Source: Bacillota bacterium (lineage in GTDB: Bacteria; Bacillota; UBA4882; UBA8346). From it: a DNA stretch of 15,729 nt. Position 1 is the stretch's first letter, and each line of letters opens with the position of its first letter. Made by a program: the position numbers and the translations under genes. The notes under the pieces were generated by a model, which did no database searches, was not told the origin of the DNA, and saw only the letters and a program-made list of their open reading frames with translations. The DNA is taken from contig JAEZJQ010000031.1 of NCBI GenBank assembly GCA_023436305.1, positions 1-15,729 on the forward strand, given 5' to 3'. Positions 13,833-15,729 of this stretch are shown here, piece by piece.

Positions 13833-14621
13833 ATGAAGCGACAAGATTTTTGTGGAAAAACAGCAGTGATTACCGGCGGTTCCAGCGGGATCGGGAAAGA
13901 GACGCTGCTTGAATTTGCCAAACTGGGAATGAACATCGTGGTTGGGACTCTGGCAACCGAACTCTTGGCGGACATTAAAGACGAATTGAAACAAAAAGGC
14001 GTTAAAATTATGGTTATTACCACGGATGTTTCTAAAAGGAACGAGGTACAACGCTTGATGCAAACTGCTGTGGAGCATTTCGGGCGTATTGATATTTTAG
14101 TCTGTTGCGCTGGAGTATATCATCGAGGGCCGATTGAAAAACTGACCTTGGCTGATCTGGAACGGGTCATGTCCGTAAATTTTTACGGAGTGGTTCATTG
14201 TGTTTATGAATTGCTGCCGATGATGATCAAGCAGCGGGGAGGACATATGGTATTCATTTCTTCCGTGGACGGCAAAAAAGGACTGCCGCGGGATTCCGGC
14301 TATGTAGCTACCAAGTTTGCCGTAGCCGGTTTTGTGGAGGTATTGCGGCAGGAAATCAAAAAATACGGCATTAATGTATCCACCATCTTCCCGGCCCGGA
14401 TTGATACTCCGATGCTCTGTAATATCGCGGTACCTGTTGTTTCTCCGAAGGTTTCTCCCCGAAAGGTGGCCCTGGCTATCGTCCGCGCCATCGAGCGTAA
14501 TAAAGCCGAAACATTGGTTCCATGGTTCGGAGCAAAACTGTTAATCATACTCAATGTCATATCTCCCCGATTCGCGGACTGGATGGTTCGAATCACTCAC
14601 CTGGAAGGCTGGGACACCTGA
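13833..14621 (+). CDS. Short-chain dehydrogenase/reductase (SDR)
   Basis: This 262-aa classical SDR is an NAD(P)-dependent oxidoreductase of unknown substrate. The cofactor motif TGGSSGIG is at 14-21, D65 follows the third strand, CCAG (91-94) replaces the common NNAG, and the active-site set is N116, S143 or S144, Y157 and K161 (YVATK). The C-terminal part contains a hydrophobic stretch (KLLIILNVISPRFADWM), which could associate with membrane or lipid, as in some keto-sphingolipid or hydroxysteroid-type SDRs; that is suggestive only. The start ATG follows GGGGGAAAAA. The epimerase-like gene is 25 bp downstream, so the two probably form one operon acting on related substrates. Confidence 0.88.
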   Translation: MKRQDFCGKTAVITGGSSGIGKETLLEFAKLGMNIVVGTLATELLADIKDELKQKGVKIMVITTDVSKRNEVQRLMQTAVEHFGRIDILVCCAGVYHRGPIEKLTLADLERVMSVNFYGVVHCVYELLPMMIKQRGGHMVFISSVDGKKGLPRDSGYVATKFAVAGFVEVLRQEIKKYGINVSTIFPARIDTPMLCNIAVPVVSPKVSPRKVALAIVRAIERNKAETLVPWFGAKLLIILNVISPRFADWMVRITHLEGWDT

Positions 14622-14646
14622 TAATACATAACAGTAAGGAGAATGA

Positions 14647-15651
14647 ATGATTATGACCTACGACATCAAAAACAAACGGGTTCTGGTCACCGGAGCCACG
14701 GGTCTGATTGGCAGCCGTCTGACGTTGGCGCTCTTAAGTCAGGGATGCGCGGTACGGGTTATGGTCCGCAATCCGGAAAAAGCCAGGCCTTTGGCTGAAA
14801 AAGGAGCCGAAGTCGTTTATGGCGATATGACCGAGCCGCGAACCCTGGAAGTGGCGATCAAAGATTGTCAAGTAGTGTTTCATTTGGCCGGGATATTGGG
14901 CAGTCAATCCAAACCGTTATCGTATTTCCGGAAAGTGAATGTGGAGGGCTCAAGGATACTAGCGGAAGCGGCCTTGAAGGAGAACGTGGAACGCTTCATC
15001 TTTGCCGGCACCGCCTGGGTCTATGGTTTTCACGCCGGAGACGGAGTCAATGAAAAGGCGCCGCGCTGTTTGAGTAACGACCCGTATTGTGACACGAAAC
15101 TGGAAGCCGAGAATATGATCCGGCAACTCATCCGTGATCGGGGGCTGCCCGGCGTTATCTTCCAGCCCGCCGAAGTTTACGGCCCGGAGGATCATACCTG
15201 GACCTTGGACCCTATAAATCTAATCAAATCCAGTCTGATGATGCTGCCATTGAAAGATCAGGGTGTAATCCAACCTATTTATATTGATGATGTCATCGAA
15301 GGAATCATGGCCGTTACAGCCAAGGGCGCCATAGGCGAAATTTATATTCTATGCGGCACACAGATCACCCCTGTCCGGGAATTTTTTACCCATTATGCCC
15401 GTATGGTCGGGAAGAAAAGCATTCCCTCGGCTCCCGGCTTTTTAATGTCCTTTTTCGCCGTTGTTTCACAAATGATAACCGGAATTATCGGCAAACAACC
15501 GTTGTTCACCCAGTGCGCCGTCCGGGGCGTCATGAAAACCACTACCTACAGTCATCAAAAAGCCGCCTCCGATCTTCAGTTCATCCCCAAAACCACCCTG
15601 GAACAGGGTATGCAACAGGTACAAGCCTGGCTGCGGACAATTGAGCAATAA
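14647..15651 (+). CDS. NAD-dependent epimerase/dehydratase (extended SDR, 3-beta-HSD-like)
   Basis: This 334-aa extended SDR has a Rossmann motif TGATGLIG at 15-22, a second-strand arginine region RNPEKA (41-46), D60 and M61 after the third strand, HLAG at 79-82, and catalytic Y147 and K151 (YCDTK). The serine position in GTAWVYG (121-127) appears to be threonine. It resembles NAD(P)H-binding epimerases and 3-beta-hydroxysteroid dehydrogenase-like reductases that act on sugars, sterols or isoprenoids; the substrate cannot be told. AAGGAG at 14636-14641 serves ATG 14647, or ATG 14653 two codons later, equally plausible. It follows the SDR gene closely and ends before a strong terminator. Confidence 0.88.
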   Translation: MIMTYDIKNKRVLVTGATGLIGSRLTLALLSQGCAVRVMVRNPEKARPLAEKGAEVVYGDMTEPRTLEVAIKDCQVVFHLAGILGSQSKPLSYFRKVNVEGSRILAEAALKENVERFIFAGTAWVYGFHAGDGVNEKAPRCLSNDPYCDTKLEAENMIRQLIRDRGLPGVIFQPAEVYGPEDHTWTLDPINLIKSSLMMLPLKDQGVIQPIYIDDVIEGIMAVTAKGAIGEIYILCGTQITPVREFFTHYARMVGKKSIPSAPGFLMSFFAVVSQMITGIIGKQPLFTQCAVRGVMKTTTYSHQKAASDLQFIPKTTLEQGMQQVQAWLRTIEQ

Positions 15652-15693
15652 TTTATCACGATTTGAATCCTTCAATTTGATATATTCCCGAAG

Positions 15694-15724
15694 CCAAAAG
15701 CGCGCCTCCCCGGCGCGCTTTTGG
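15694..15724. terminator. Strong terminator-like hairpin after the SDR operon
   Basis: A perfect 13-bp stem (15694-15706 with 15712-15724), GC-rich at the loop end and A/T at the base, with a 5-base loop. It starts 42 bp after the last stop. The T run is only four and lies inside the stem. The symmetry would allow use in both directions. Confidence 0.8.
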
Positions 15725-15729
15725 TTGCC

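Overview
The window looks like chromosomal DNA from a mid-GC, spore-forming Firmicutes-type bacterium. The support is a Spo0E-like phosphatase gene, strong AGGAGG-type ribosome binding sites, occasional TTG starts and intrinsic terminators. The xylose-binding protein has a plain signal peptide without a lipobox cysteine, which would fit a diderm (outer-membrane-bearing) Firmicute. That, and any narrower placement, is inference.

Layout. (1) Positions 1-775 and 4996-5719 are two copies of one ~725-bp unit: conserved leader with a small hairpin, a ~162-aa membrane-anchored protein, and a bidirectional terminator. (2) Between them lies a complete D-xylose ABC importer operon, xylF-xylG-xylH (1008-4913), with a strong stem-loop after xylF. 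(3) On the minus strand, 5749-10875 encodes a 1708-aa protein joining a Ser/Thr protein kinase, an AAA-type ATPase, a long TPR-like helical region, a GAF domain and a NarL-class histidine kinase. (4) Divergently, 11351-11983 encodes a NarL/LuxR-type response regulator, its likely partner. (5) A probable operon of a NYN-domain (LabA/DUF88-like) protein and a Spo0E-like phosphatase follows (12387-13532). (6) Two Rossmann-fold oxidoreductase genes (13833-15651) end at a strong terminator at the window edge.

A small non-autonomous mobile element family (MITE-like, 15-bp terminal inverted repeats bounded by CTAG/TTAG) occurs three times: a 50-bp internally deleted copy at 649-698, and two 117-bp copies at 11164-11280 and 12016-12132 that bracket the response regulator gene. 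The duplicated unit at 4996-5719 is an uninserted version of the 649-698 site, so insertion followed duplication.

How the genes may work together. XylFGH imports xylose; no xylose isomerase, xylulokinase or regulator is present. The kinase and response regulator probably form a two-component pathway that also carries a Ser/Thr kinase input. The Spo0E-like protein next door could remove phosphate from a response regulator, but a link to this pathway is only proximity. No CRISPR array, rRNA, tRNA, phage gene or transposase gene was seen.
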